A stretch of 64,000 nt of DNA from Paraburkholderia sp. Tr-20389. Lineage in GTDB: Bacteria; Pseudomonadota; Gammaproteobacteria; Burkholderiales; Burkholderiaceae. The notes beneath the pieces are model-generated. The model worked only from the letters and a program-made list of their open reading frames with translations, did not search any database and was not told the DNA's origin. Every line of letters starts with the position of its first letter. Position 1 is the stretch's first letter. Of this stretch, positions 8,985 through 17,798 are shown one piece after another. The stretch is taken from contig NZ_JAAGPD010000024.1 in the NCBI RefSeq assembly GCF_017104565.1, positions 87,875 through 151,874 of the forward strand, read 5' to 3'. Made by a program: the position numbers and the translations under genes.

Positions 8985-10307
8985 ATGCCCAAGATCCGCT
9001 CGCTCAGAAACCAACTCGTGCTCGCCCTGTGTGTGCTGGTGAGCGTCGTCGGCGTGGTGCAGGGCGTCAGTTCGTGGCAGCTGGCGAAAGCCGGCATGAG
9101 CGCGTTGCTCGATCTGCGTCTCGAACAGGCGGCGTCGCGGCTGTACAAGAGCGGGCTCGCTGAATCATTGCCCGCCATTCCCGCGCGCGGCTCGCAGCCG
9201 GAACGCGATATCTACGTCACGGTCTGGAGAGACGACATCGCCACGCCGTATCGTTCGACGGATCCCGCGCTCGCATTGCCGCGCAACGCCGACCCCGGCT
9301 TCACGACGGAAATGGTGGATGGCGAAAGCTGGCGCATCTACACGCTGCGCGAGCCGTCGATGGTGATCCAGGTCGCGCAGCGCTCGCGCGTGCGGCATGA
9401 ACTCGCGCAGGCGCGTTCGCTGAATACGCTGTGGCCGATGATCGTGCTGGTGCCGCTGGTCTGGATCGCCGTGCTGCTCGTCGTGCGGCGCGCGCTGCGC
9501 CGGTTGACGCGCCTCGGCGCGCAGGTGAAGGCCATCGACATGACGCATTTCGAGCAATTGTCCACCTCGGGCGTGCCGACGGAGATCCGCCCGTTCATCA
9601 CGTCGATCAACACGATGATCGGGCGTCTCGAACAGTCGATCGAGAGCGAGCGCAAGTTCATCTCCGACGCCGCGCATGAACTGCGCACGCCGCTTACCGC
9701 GCTTCAGTTGCAGGCAGACAATCTGCAGCCGCATATCGCGCCCGGCAATCAGGAGCGCTTTCGCGAGCTGCAAAGCGGCATCCGGCGCAGCGGCCGGCTG
9801 ATCGCGCAACTGCTGCGGCTCGCGCGCGCCGATGCGGCGCTGAAGGCGGACACGCTGATGCGCGTCGACGTGTCGGCCGTCGTCGTCGATGCCGTCGCCG
9901 AAGTGTTGCCCATTGCGATGCAACGCGGCATCGACATCGGCGCTGATGAAATGACGAGCGCCCATGTGTACGCGAATGACGCCGATATCGGCATTGCGCT
10001 GCGCAACCTCGTGAGCAACGCGATCCGCTATACGCCGGACGGCGGCAAGGTCGATCTGAGCGTGCATCTGCGCGATGGAATGGCGTGGATCGAAGTCGTC
10101 GATACGGGGCCGGGCATCGACGAGGCGCAACTGCCGCGCGTGTTCGATCGCTTCTTCCGGGCCAATACGCAGATCGAAGGCAGCGGACTGGGTCTGTCGA
10201 TCGTGCAGGCCATCGCGAACCGGTACGGCGGCGCAGTGCATCTGCGCAATCGCACGGACGGGCAGTCCGGCATCGTCGCATCGATCGGTTTCGCCGCCGT
10301 ACCCTGA
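8985..10307 (+). CDS. Sensor histidine kinase (QseC/PmrB-like)
   Basis: 440 aa inner-membrane kinase. TM1 at about 9-29, a periplasmic loop of about 120 aa, TM2 at about 148-168 (WPMIVLVPLVWIAVLLVV), HAMP, then the H-box DAAHELRTPLTAL, N-box NLVSNAIRYTPDGG, G1 DTGPGI and G2 GSGLGLSI. The histidine is the predicted phosphorylation site and the cognate regulator is probably the OmpR-type gene at 10643. Translation probably starts at ATG 8985 (AGGA at 8975), but the frame stays open through the upstream 12-bp repeats. Stimulus unknown; QseC-like similarity is by layout. Confidence 0.9.
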   Translation: MPKIRSLRNQLVLALCVLVSVVGVVQGVSSWQLAKAGMSALLDLRLEQAASRLYKSGLAESLPAIPARGSQPERDIYVTVWRDDIATPYRSTDPALALPRNADPGFTTEMVDGESWRIYTLREPSMVIQVAQRSRVRHELAQARSLNTLWPMIVLVPLVWIAVLLVVRRALRRLTRLGAQVKAIDMTHFEQLSTSGVPTEIRPFITSINTMIGRLEQSIESERKFISDAAHELRTPLTALQLQADNLQPHIAPGNQERFRELQSGIRRSGRLIAQLLRLARADAALKADTLMRVDVSAVVVDAVAEVLPIAMQRGIDIGADEMTSAHVYANDADIGIALRNLVSNAIRYTPDGGKVDLSVHLRDGMAWIEVVDTGPGIDEAQLPRVFDRFFRANTQIEGSGLGLSIVQAIANRYGGAVHLRNRTDGQSGIVASIGFAAVP

Positions 10308-10642
10308 ACGACGAGACCAGAAGGGCCAACGCGCTCATTCTTCGCTAAGCCTGCGCGCATAGCATGAGAACGGTTGGAGCAGGCCCCTCTGGTTCTGGCA
10401 CGGCAATGGGTGCAGGCCAGAATCCTTCGGCCGGCTGCGCAAGCGGTCGGCCTTTTTTGTCATCCCCTTGCGCGGCGTGGGCCATGCGGGCTCGGTTATC
10501 ATGCGATCAGGCCGACGCGGGAGTGGGACGCGCCGGCGGCTACGGCCCGGAATCGCACACCGCCAGAGCAATGACGCCGCGCGGTCGATCGGTCCTCGCG
10601 CCGCAGCCGACGACAACGCTTCGTTGCTGTGGAAACGACATC
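10308..10642. other. 335-bp spacer within the two-component locus
   Basis: Contains the terminator at 10429-10459 and about 180 bases of featureless sequence that must carry the promoter of the response regulator. No small ORF with a convincing ribosome-binding site was found. Confidence 0.5.
10429..10459 (+). terminator. Rho-independent terminator after kinase gene
   Basis: GGCCG...CGGCC outer stem with inner GCT/AGC pairing, immediately followed by CCTTTTTTGT. The T6 run makes this a good intrinsic terminator about 120 bases past the kinase stop. Confidence 0.75.
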
Positions 10643-11317
10643 ATGCGAGTGCTACTGGTTGAAGACGATCTGCAGATCGGTCAAAGTCTGATGCGCGCGC
10701 TGCAGGACGCGGACTACAGCGTCGACTGGGTGCGCGACGGCAATGCGGGCAGCGCGGCCATCGCCGCCGCCGAATACACCGTCGTGCTGCTCGATCTCGG
10801 TTTGCCCGGCATGGGCGGCATCGAATTGCTGAAGACGGCGCGTAGCGCGGGCAATACGGTGCCCGTGCTGATCCTCACCGCACGCGACGATCTCGAAGCG
10901 CGCGTGCAAGGCCTCGACGTCGGCGCCGACGACTACGTGCTCAAACCCTTCGACGTGCCCGAACTGATGGCGCGCATGCGCGCCGTGCTGCGCCGCAAGG
11001 CGGGCTACGCGTCGTCGCGTCTCGGCGACGATGCGCTGAACCTCGATCTCGACAAGCGCACGCTGTGCTGCAACGGCGTGTCGTCGGTGCTGTCGGCGCG
11101 CGAATTCGCGCTGATGCTCGCGTTTCTCGAACGGCCCGGCACGATCCTGTCGCGCGATCAGCTCGAAGACAAGCTGTACGGCTGGGGCAAGGAAGTGGAG
11201 AGCAATGCCGTCGACGTGCTGATCCATTCCGTGCGCAAGAAGTTCGGACAAGCGGTGATCCGCAACGTGCGCGGCCTCGGGTGGACCGTGATGCTCGGCG
11301 ACACGCCGAAAACCTGA
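10643..11317 (+). CDS. OmpR/QseB-family response regulator
   Basis: 224 aa. Receiver domain 1-115 with the acidic pair EDD at residues 7-9, the phospho-acceptor aspartate in LLDLGLPG (about residue 51), the threonine in ILTARDD and lysine in YVLKPFD; then a winged-helix DNA-binding domain with ALMLAFLERPGTILSRDQLE and VDVLIHSVRKK. The ending GLGWTVML is typical of QseB/PmrA regulators. It probably pairs with the upstream kinase, although the kinase-first order and the terminator between them mean separate transcripts. Confidence 0.93.
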   Translation: MRVLLVEDDLQIGQSLMRALQDADYSVDWVRDGNAGSAAIAAAEYTVVLLDLGLPGMGGIELLKTARSAGNTVPVLILTARDDLEARVQGLDVGADDYVLKPFDVPELMARMRAVLRRKAGYASSRLGDDALNLDLDKRTLCCNGVSSVLSAREFALMLAFLERPGTILSRDQLEDKLYGWGKEVESNAVDVLIHSVRKKFGQAVIRNVRGLGWTVMLGDTPKT

Positions 11318-11352
11318 CGGCGCATGTCGTTGCGACGCGTGCAGTAAGCACG

Positions 11353-11386
11353 TAAAAAAGCGGACGGCGCAAGCCGTCCGCATAAA
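11353..11386 (-). terminator. Terminator between regulator and MFS gene
   Basis: Perfect stem GCGGACGGC / GCCGTCCGC around GCAA. On the minus strand it is followed by a T6 run (AAAAAA at 11354-11359 on the plus strand), so it best terminates the MFS gene. Read on the plus strand it ends in ATAAAAAG, without a T-run. Confidence 0.8.
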
Positions 11387-11422
11387 AAGCCGCTGCCGAT
11401 ACTGGCCGGCCTCTGGAAAGCA

Positions 11423-12670
11423 TCACGCACGTGCAGGTTCTGCGCTCGCGTGAACGGTATCGTCGATGGGAAAATGCAGCAGCGCGGCGAACAGTCCCGC
11501 TAGCGCGGTCGCGGCCCAGATCGGCGTGTACGAACCCGTCGCGTCGAACACGTAGCCGCCGAGCCACGCGCCGAGAAACGAACCCAACTGGTGGCTGAGA
11601 AACACCACGCCGAACAGCGTGCCCAGATGCCGCGTGCCGAACACCTTGGCGATCAGGCCGCTGGTGAGCGGCACGGTGCCGAGCCAGGTCAGGCCCATCA
11701 CGGCTGCGAACAGCACGACGGATAGCGTCGATTTCGGCAGCAGGAAGAACGCGGCAATCGTCGCACCGCGTATCAGATACAGCCAGCCGAGCACGTGCTG
11801 CTGACGAAACCGCCCGCCGAGCCAGCCGCAGGCCCAGCTGCCCGCCATGTTGAAGAGACCGATCAGCGCGAGCGCGGTTGCGCCGAGCCCCATGGGCATG
11901 TGGCACAGCGTCAGATAGCCGGGCAGATGCGTCGCGATGAACGCGAGCTGGAAGCCGCAGGTGAAGAAGCCGAGCGTCAGCAGCCGGTAGCCGCGATGCT
12001 GAGTCGCGTAAGCGAGCGTTTCGCGCAACGACACGGCAACGGGCGATGCAGCCGCCTGCGATGCGCGCGTGTCGCGCTGGCGGTCGAGCAGAATGCCGAA
12101 CGGCGCCGCGACGAGCATCAGGAACGCGAGCGCGAAGAGCGACGTCGACACGCCCGACGTTTCGCGCACCAGTTGCGCGAACGGCACCATCAGCACCTGT
12201 CCAAGCGAGCCGCCCGCGCTCGCGATCCCCATCGCCATGCTGCGTTGCGCGGGTGTCGCGACGCGTCCGACGGCCGTGAGCACGACGCCGAACGTCGTGC
12301 AGCTCACGCCGATGCCGACCAGCAGCCCGAGCCCCGCGATCAGCGCGATACCGGAAGGCGCGCTCGCCGCCAGCGCGAGGCCTGCGGCGAAGGTCGTTGC
12401 GCCGAACGCGACCACGGGCGCGGCGCCGTAGCGGTCGGCGGCGGCGCCTGCGAACGGTTGCGCGAAGCCCCACACGAGATTGTGCAGCGCGATGGCAAAC
12501 GCGATCAGCGTAACGGGCAGACCACGATCATATGAAAACGGCCCGATGAACAGGCCGAAGGTCTGGCGGATGCCCATTGCCGCGCTCAGGATCAGCGCGG
12601 CGGCGACGATCACATAGAACGTCGGGTTTTTCAGGGGGGCTGCATAAGCGGATGATCTGCTCGTCGACAT
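11423..12670 (-). CDS. MFS transporter
   Basis: 415 aa, start MSTSRSSAYA behind AAGGAGGAAAC. About 12 transmembrane segments; the loop-2 MFS motif region is visible (GFAQPFAGAAADRYG), as is RQRD in the central loop. The N-terminal motif RQTFGLFIGPF is typical of monocarboxylate/oxalate-type and YbfB-like MFS exporters. The substrate is unknown. It lies 104 bases downstream of the LysR gene on the same strand, so regulator and transporter probably form a unit. The frame is open upstream to 13357, but that part overlaps the LysR gene antisense-free and shows no protein-like sequence. Confidence 0.88.
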   Translation of the reverse strand: MSTSRSSAYAAPLKNPTFYVIVAAALILSAAMGIRQTFGLFIGPFSYDRGLPVTLIAFAIALHNLVWGFAQPFAGAAADRYGAAPVVAFGATTFAAGLALAASAPSGIALIAGLGLLVGIGVSCTTFGVVLTAVGRVATPAQRSMAMGIASAGGSLGQVLMVPFAQLVRETSGVSTSLFALAFLMLVAAPFGILLDRQRDTRASQAAASPVAVSLRETLAYATQHRGYRLLTLGFFTCGFQLAFIATHLPGYLTLCHMPMGLGATALALIGLFNMAGSWACGWLGGRFRQQHVLGWLYLIRGATIAAFFLLPKSTLSVVLFAAVMGLTWLGTVPLTSGLIAKVFGTRHLGTLFGVVFLSHQLGSFLGAWLGGYVFDATGSYTPIWAATALAGLFAALLHFPIDDTVHASAEPARA

Positions 12671-12774
12671 GTTTCGTTTCCTCCTTGCCGCATCGTCGCA
12701 ATAGCGATGCGGCACGACAAACGAAAAGTTTTCGGCGACGGGTGAAGAAAATTCACTCGTGATGAGCGCTGTTG

Positions 12775-13713
12775 CTAACGGCTGTCCGCAGCGGACGCGG
12801 TGAGGTCGTGTGTCGAGAAGTCTTCGAATGCCAGCGCTTCGTGCAACAGCCAGCGTTTGAACGCCTGCAACTCCGGCCGCTCGTCCGCGCCTTCCGAACC
12901 GACGAGCCAGTACGCCGTTTTTGCATCGACGCTCAGCGTGCTCGCTTCGACGAGCATGCCGGCATCGAGTTCGCGGTTCACGAGCGGCCGTCTGCCGATC
13001 GCGACGCCCATTCCCGTCGTCGCCGCTTCGAGCGCGAGCTGGATCGTGTCGAAGCGCAGACCGCCCGTCGCGTCGATATCGTGGATGCCCGCGCCGTCGA
13101 GCCACGCCTGCCAGTCGTCGCTCGCGGTATCGACGTGGATCAGCGTCGCGCGGCGCAAGTCGACGTCGCCGTGCGCGTCGAGCAATGTTTCGCGATACGC
13201 GGGACTGCACACGGGCACGAGCCTTTCGCCGAACAGCCGGTTCCAGTCGGTGCCGGGCACGGGGCCGCGACTCAGACGGATGCCGAAATCGAAGCCGTCG
13301 ACGGGAAAGCCGACCTGACGGCGCGACGTATCGACGGACACATCGATGTTCGGCCACTGCGCGCGAAAGTCGTGCAGGCGCGGCACGAGCCAGCGTACGG
13401 CGAGCGTCGGCGCGCAGCTCACGGAGATCGTGCGATGCGTGCGGCCGTCGGGCAGCCGCTGCGTGCCGAGCAGGATCAGCGAAAACGCTTCGGCGATATA
13501 GGGAAAATACAGTTCGCCCGCAGGCGTCAGCGACAGCTTGCGAGGCTCGCGCACGAACAGCGCGACGCCGAGCGTCTCTTCGAGCGCGACGATGCCGTGA
13601 CTCACCGCGCTCGGCGTGACGTTGAGTTCCGCGGCGGCGAGCTTGAAGCTGCCGAGCCGCGCGGCTGCCTCGAAGAAACGCAGCGAATTCAGCGGCGGCA
13701 GGCGTAGGGGCAT
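12775..13713 (-). CDS. LysR-family regulator (GcvA-like)
   Basis: 312 aa. An N-terminal winged HTH (LNSLRFFEAAARLGSFKLAA then ELNVTPSAVSHGIVALEE) is followed by a substrate-binding domain of PBP2 type. The opening PLRLPPLNSLRFFEAAAR is characteristic of GcvA/AmpR-type LysR regulators. It probably controls the MFS gene directly downstream, and itself, in response to a small ligand. It starts at ATG 13713. Confidence 0.9.
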   Translation of the reverse strand: MPLRLPPLNSLRFFEAAARLGSFKLAAAELNVTPSAVSHGIVALEETLGVALFVREPRKLSLTPAGELYFPYIAEAFSLILLGTQRLPDGRTHRTISVSCAPTLAVRWLVPRLHDFRAQWPNIDVSVDTSRRQVGFPVDGFDFGIRLSRGPVPGTDWNRLFGERLVPVCSPAYRETLLDAHGDVDLRRATLIHVDTASDDWQAWLDGAGIHDIDATGGLRFDTIQLALEAATTGMGVAIGRRPLVNRELDAGMLVEASTLSVDAKTAYWLVGSEGADERPELQAFKRWLLHEALAFEDFSTHDLTASAADSR

Positions 13714-13818
13714 GGCGCGACCTTCGGGCGGTGGAGGTGAGGGGGCGTCGTTGGCGTCAGGCGGCGCACGGACGCGATGCGGCTGTTCGAATGAAAAGGG
13801 CCCGCGTGGCCGGTCCGG

Positions 13819-14049
13819 TCACGGGCAGCATGAACAGCCGCGATGCCGCATTCCATAGCCGCCCTCGCTACCGGATGCGTCACCCGATGAGCCTCCCGAA
13901 GCACCGCCCAACAAAGCGGGCGCGCCGATCCGCACGCGTTCCGCGAGCGTGCCGCAGCGGGGGCAGGCAGCGGGCTCGTCGCGCTCGGCGATGCGCCGCA
14001 CTGCTTCAAACGCGCCGCAATCGGCGCAGGTGTAGTCGTACACAGGCAT
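13819..14049 (-). CDS. FmdB-type zinc-ribbon protein
   Basis: 76 aa from MPVYDYTCADCG. Two CxxC knuckles (CADC and CPRC) form a zinc ribbon of the FmdB regulatory family; a glycine/serine linker leads to a cysteine-rich end (RGCSCCP). Family members accompany amidase or one-carbon genes and are presumed regulatory; no such partner is adjacent here. A GTG/ATG six codons upstream is less likely because the family begins exactly at MPVY. Confidence 0.85.
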   Translation of the reverse strand: MPVYDYTCADCGAFEAVRRIAERDEPAACPRCGTLAERVRIGAPALLGGASGGSSGDASGSEGGYGMRHRGCSCCP

Positions 14050-14088
14050 AACTCGTTCCGTCGTCATCGCACGGTGCGCGATCGTGTT

Positions 14089-14409
14089 TCAGCGCTTGCG
14101 CCGGCTGCTGCGCGTGCGTTCATGAAACCCGACCGGCTTCGTGCGTACCCAGTTCACGAAAGCTCTGACTTGCTCATTGTCGAGCAGGCGATCGACCGAT
14201 GCGTAGGTCGTGGCCAGCTCGCGCTCCGAAAAGAGCGCATGCAGCTGCCGATGGCAGATCCGGTGCAGCGCGACCGTTTCGCGGCCGCCTTCCGCCTTCG
14301 GGATCAGATGATGCTCGTCGCGCTGGTCAGGTGGAATCGCGCGGCCGCACAGCGGACAGACTTCATCCGGCGGCGGCCGATACCACGATTCCACTTCGCG
14401 CTTTGCCAT
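14089..14409 (-). CDS. HNH endonuclease-family protein
   Basis: 106 aa. A CPLCGR zinc knuckle is followed by DEHHLIPKAEGG (the HH of the beta-beta-alpha metal finger), HRICHRQLHALFS (Asn-equivalent and second His) and a basic tail. This is the HNH_1-type arrangement, small and free-standing. Whether it is a nicking nuclease or a DNA-repair accessory cannot be decided. It is divergent from the SLATT gene, with 128 bases between them. Confidence 0.78.
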   Translation of the reverse strand: MAKREVESWYRPPPDEVCPLCGRAIPPDQRDEHHLIPKAEGGRETVALHRICHRQLHALFSERELATTYASVDRLLDNEQVRAFVNWVRTKPVGFHERTRSSRRKR

Positions 14410-14537
14410 CGATGCTCCTGCGATCCCGCCATCCCCTTATCCTACCAAGATTCGCCGGGGACGCCGGCGGGGCTCGCGACGTCGGCGTCACGCGGCGATG
14501 CTATGCTGGCCTCTCCCCGTCGAAGAAGGGCAATGGC

Positions 14538-15131
14538 ATGACGATGCTCGATACGGATGCGCAGGCGCGCGCCGCTGCTGGCTCACGTTCCGATGCCGCT
14601 GCGGGCGTGCAGAGCGAATACAGGCCGCCCGCCAACGAGAACGAGCTGCTGTTGAAGTGGATCCGCCGCGCGCGCGAATCGCAGAAGAGCCACTACGACA
14701 TGGCCGACCTGCTCGCCGCCCGCAACCGGCTGTTCGGTATCGGCGTGACGGTGCTGTCGGCCGTGGTCGGCACGACGGTGTTTCTGTCGCTGGTGGTATC
14801 GGAAGATTCGCCCTGGGGGCGGCTCGTCGTCGGACTGGTCAGCATTGCGGCGGCTGCGTCGGCGGCACTGCAGACGTTTCTGCGCTACGCGGAGCGGGCT
14901 GAAGCGCATCGCGCGGCGGGCGCGCGTTATGGCGCGGTGCGGCGCCGCCTCGAGGCAATCTATGCGGGCGACCCGGGCGCGCGCGACGGCCGCTATGTCA
15001 GCGAAGTGCGCGAGATGCTCGATCGTCTCGCGGAAGACGCACCGAGCGTGCCGCCGCGCGTGTTCCGGCGCACGCAGCACACGTTGCGCGATGCGGCGCT
15101 GCATGGCCGCGACGAAAACCGCTGGGAATGA
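14538..15131 (+). CDS. SLATT-domain two-TM membrane protein
   Basis: 197 aa from MTMLDTD behind GAAGAAGGG. Residues 40-60 are KWIRRARESQKSHYDMADLL. Two hydrophobic helices follow (about 70-92, GIGVTVLSAVVGTTVFLSLV, and 99-118, VVGLVSIAAAASAALQTFL), then RYAERAEAHRAAGARYG. This is the SLATT/DUF4231 pattern, a family predicted from comparative genomics to form membrane pores as the effector arm of nucleotide-signalled defence. No SMODS/CD-NTase or SLOG partner is adjacent, so defence here is only a hypothesis. Confidence 0.8.
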   Translation: MTMLDTDAQARAAAGSRSDAAAGVQSEYRPPANENELLLKWIRRARESQKSHYDMADLLAARNRLFGIGVTVLSAVVGTTVFLSLVVSEDSPWGRLVVGLVSIAAAASAALQTFLRYAERAEAHRAAGARYGAVRRRLEAIYAGDPGARDGRYVSEVREMLDRLAEDAPSVPPRVFRRTQHTLRDAALHGRDENRWE

Positions 15132-15174
15132 AGCACGGTTAGCGCGCGGCGTTGCGCGGAGGAACGGTCGGTTC

Positions 15175-16128
15175 TCAGGCCCTGAGTTGTGCGCCGGATG
15201 CGTCGCCACGTGAGGTGGCGTGGGGTATCGCCGACGGCGGTCCGGACGCTTCAGCCGCGTTGGCGAACAGCCGGCAGACTTCGCTTGCACTGCCGCATGC
15301 ATGCAGGCGCTCGCGAAAATGCTGATTGCAGAAGCGTTGCGCGACATCCGCGAGCAGATTCAGATGCATCGTGTTCGCGCCTTCGGGCACGAGCAGCGCA
15401 ATGACGTCGCTGACGGGCTTCGCATCCGGTGCGTCGAAATCGAGCGGCACGCGCGGCCGCACATAGAGCACCACGGCGCTGAACAGGCCCGCAATCTGGC
15501 TGTGCGGCACGGCCACGCCTTGTCCGAGCCCGGTCGAGCCCAGCGCTTCGCGCGTGTTCAGGCCGTCGATCACCTGGCCGGCGGGCACGCCATAGCGGCT
15601 TTCGCAAAACGCGCCGAGTTGCGCGAAGAGTGCGTCGCGATCGGCAATGTCCGCATCGAGCAACACGTTGTCGGCGCTCAGCAGATGGTCGAGCGTGTCG
15701 ATGCCGTCGTCTTCGCCTGCCCTGGCGGTCGTCTTCGCCGGACGCAGCACGCTCGCGGCATGAGCCCATGACGTCGCGCGCAGCAGATCGCGCCAGCCGT
15801 CCGTCGGAGTATCGGGAATCTCGAACAGATGACCGAATTGCGCAGCGGGCGCGATCTTCGTCACCTGCTGGATCGCACCGTTGACTGCGTCTTTCGGCAG
15901 ATAGAGCGACAGTTGCACACGCTCCGTATGCGGCAACGTCGCGATCCGGATCGTCCACGGCTGGCCCGCGCAATCGCGCGTGAGCGCGCGGCGCAACGGC
16001 GTCACATGTTGCGCGTCGAGCGTCACGCGCATCATCACGCTGCGGCTTGCCGCGTGACGTCGCGAGGCCGGTTCGGGAGCGTGATGGATGCCGAAAATGG
16101 CGCGCAGGATCGCTCGGGTCTTCGTCAT
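15175..16128 (-). CDS. PTS EIIA (type 2/PtsN-like) domain protein
   Basis: 317 aa from MTKTRAIL, preceded by GGAGAAAGG. The first about 150 residues contain a region with ACT-like spacing (MMRVTLDAQHVTPLRRAL) of unclear identity. From about residue 150 a EIIA fold appears: LLSADNVLLD, then GLNTREALGSTGLGQGVAVPHS with the phosphorylatable histidine in VPHS. PtsN-type domains work in nitrogen PTS signalling rather than sugar import. The N-terminal extension makes it about twice the usual EIIA-Ntr length. An ATG 31 codons upstream is not favoured. Confidence 0.8.
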   Translation of the reverse strand: MTKTRAILRAIFGIHHAPEPASRRHAASRSVMMRVTLDAQHVTPLRRALTRDCAGQPWTIRIATLPHTERVQLSLYLPKDAVNGAIQQVTKIAPAAQFGHLFEIPDTPTDGWRDLLRATSWAHAASVLRPAKTTARAGEDDGIDTLDHLLSADNVLLDADIADRDALFAQLGAFCESRYGVPAGQVIDGLNTREALGSTGLGQGVAVPHSQIAGLFSAVVLYVRPRVPLDFDAPDAKPVSDVIALLVPEGANTMHLNLLADVAQRFCNQHFRERLHACGSASEVCRLFANAAEASGPPSAIPHATSRGDASGAQLRA

Positions 16129-16314
16129 GCCCTTTCTCCAGACTGACATTAGGGCTAGCGTAGCGCGATTCGCATCAAAACCGAATAAAAAAGCACGTCC
16201 GCCGAATGTGGGCTGTCGCACGCGAAACGTCGCCGGAAGGTGTTAAAGAACGCATGCTGCAGCGCCACGCTTGCGCAGCCGGATCTCGAACCGATTCACA
16301 TGGAGACTGCTTTC

Positions 16315-17013
16315 ATGCTGACGCTCTACTCGTACCCCGATCTGTTCGGCGTCGCCGACAACAACGCGTTCGGGCTGAAGGTCTACGCGTTCATGCGGCT
16401 GTGCGGACTCGAATTCGAGCACCGGCACATTCTCGACACGTCGCATGCGCCGCGCGGCCAGTTGCCGTATCTGTCGGATGACGGCGAGACGGTCGGCGAC
16501 AGCGACGCGATCATCGCGTATCTGAAGGACAAATACGATCTGCGGATCGACGCTGCGCTGTCGCAAGGGCAGACCGACCTCGACTTTCTGGTGCGCCGCA
16601 CACTCGACGATCTCTACTGGCCGATGAGCTATTCGCGCTGGCGCGACGAACGCTATTGGCCGGCGTTTCGCGATGCCGTGCTGCGCGAGCACGCGGATGT
16701 CACGGCGAGCGCGCTCGAAGCCGCGCGCGAGTACAACCGGCAGCGCTATCACTATCAGGGCATCGGCCGCTACGATCCGGATCAGGTGTACGCGCGCGGG
16801 ATCGGCGATCTGCGCGTCGTCGCCGATCTGCTCGGCGACAGCGGCTTCGTGTTCGGCCCGGAACCGGCGACCATCGACGCGGCGATTTACGGTTTTGTCG
16901 CGAACATTTACTTCTATGAAATCGACACGCCGCTGAAGGCGTATGTGATATCGCGGCCCGAGCTGGTTCGTCATTGCCTCGCGATGCACGAGCGTATCGC
17001 AGCGGAGGCTTGA
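16315..17013 (+). CDS. Glutathione S-transferase-like protein
   Basis: 232 aa from MLTLYSYPDL. The N-terminal thioredoxin-fold half carries GQLPYLSDDGETVGDSDAII (cis-proline, then the glutathione-binding D-S pair) and the C-terminal half is helical. The layout matches the metaxin/Faxc-like GST subgroup. Catalytic role unproven. Another ATG lies five codons upstream (16300), but GGAG at 16302-16305 suits 16315 better. It stands alone between the EIIA-like gene (divergent) and the SYLF lipoprotein. Confidence 0.83.
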   Translation: MLTLYSYPDLFGVADNNAFGLKVYAFMRLCGLEFEHRHILDTSHAPRGQLPYLSDDGETVGDSDAIIAYLKDKYDLRIDAALSQGQTDLDFLVRRTLDDLYWPMSYSRWRDERYWPAFRDAVLREHADVTASALEAAREYNRQRYHYQGIGRYDPDQVYARGIGDLRVVADLLGDSGFVFGPEPATIDAAIYGFVANIYFYEIDTPLKAYVISRPELVRHCLAMHERIAAEA

Positions 17014-17114
17014 GACAGGCGACGTAAGGAACTCCCGCGTCGCATTCGCTGTCATCGGATAGATCGCCATTCCCGATATCGGAATCAACAACGGAATCAA
17101 GCAAGGAACGAACA

Positions 17115-17711
17115 ATGACAATGCACCGCCGCCGATTCATCGCGATGACCACCGCCACGCTCGCCACGGGCGGGCTGGCCCTTGCGGGCTGCACGACCAC
17201 GGGGCCGTCGTCGGATGCGTCGCCCGAAGCGAATGCGGGCAAGCGCCAGTCGATCGACGCCGACGTCAATGCGACACTCACGCGCCTGTTCAACGCCATC
17301 GGCGGCTCGCGCGAACTCGCAGACAAGGCGCGCGGCATCCTCGTGTTTCCATCGGTGCTTTCGGCGGGCTTCTGGTTCGGCGGACAGTACGGGCAGGGCG
17401 CATTGCGCGTCGGCGGGCAGACGTCGGGCTACTACAGCATCGCGGCCGCGTCGTTCGGCTTGCAGATCGGCGCGCAATCCAAAGCGATCGTCATGCTGTT
17501 CATGACGGACGAGGCGCTCAGCAGCTTCACGCGCAGCCAGGGCTGGGCGGCGGGCGTCGATGCGACGGTCGCGCTCGTGAAGGTCGGCGCGAACGGCAAT
17601 GTCGATACGTCGACGGCGATGAGTCCCGTCGAAGCATTCGTGCTGACCAATGGCGGGCTGATGGCGGGCGTGTCACTGGAAGGCTCGAAGATATCCCGTC
17701 TGATCATCTGA
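17115..17711 (+). CDS. SYLF-domain (YSC84-like) lipoprotein
   Basis: 198 aa. A signal sequence with twin arginines (MHRRRFIAMTTATLATG) ends at the lipobox LAGC, so it is a predicted lipoprotein. The SYLF domain spans about 65-195: AKGILVFP-type ARGILVFPSVLSAGFWFGGQ, YYSIAAASFGLQIGAQ, and the Ca/lipid-related ending GGLMAGVSLEG. SYLF domains bind phosphoinositides in eukaryotes; the bacterial role is unknown. Common in Burkholderia (BPSL1445 type). Confidence 0.87.
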   Translation: MTMHRRRFIAMTTATLATGGLALAGCTTTGPSSDASPEANAGKRQSIDADVNATLTRLFNAIGGSRELADKARGILVFPSVLSAGFWFGGQYGQGALRVGGQTSGYYSIAAASFGLQIGAQSKAIVMLFMTDEALSSFTRSQGWAAGVDATVALVKVGANGNVDTSTAMSPVEAFVLTNGGLMAGVSLEGSKISRLII

Positions 17712-17798
17712 TTCGTTCATTACGTCTTGCTCATTTGCCGCTAAGTCTCGCGTCGCATCATGCACTGCATGAACTGACGTACTGACGGAGGCACTCAA

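Noticed and set aside
11423-13357. Extended N-terminus of the MFS transporter
   Set aside because: The upstream part is an alternate frame of the LysR gene; AAGGAGG and family similarity fix the start at 12670.
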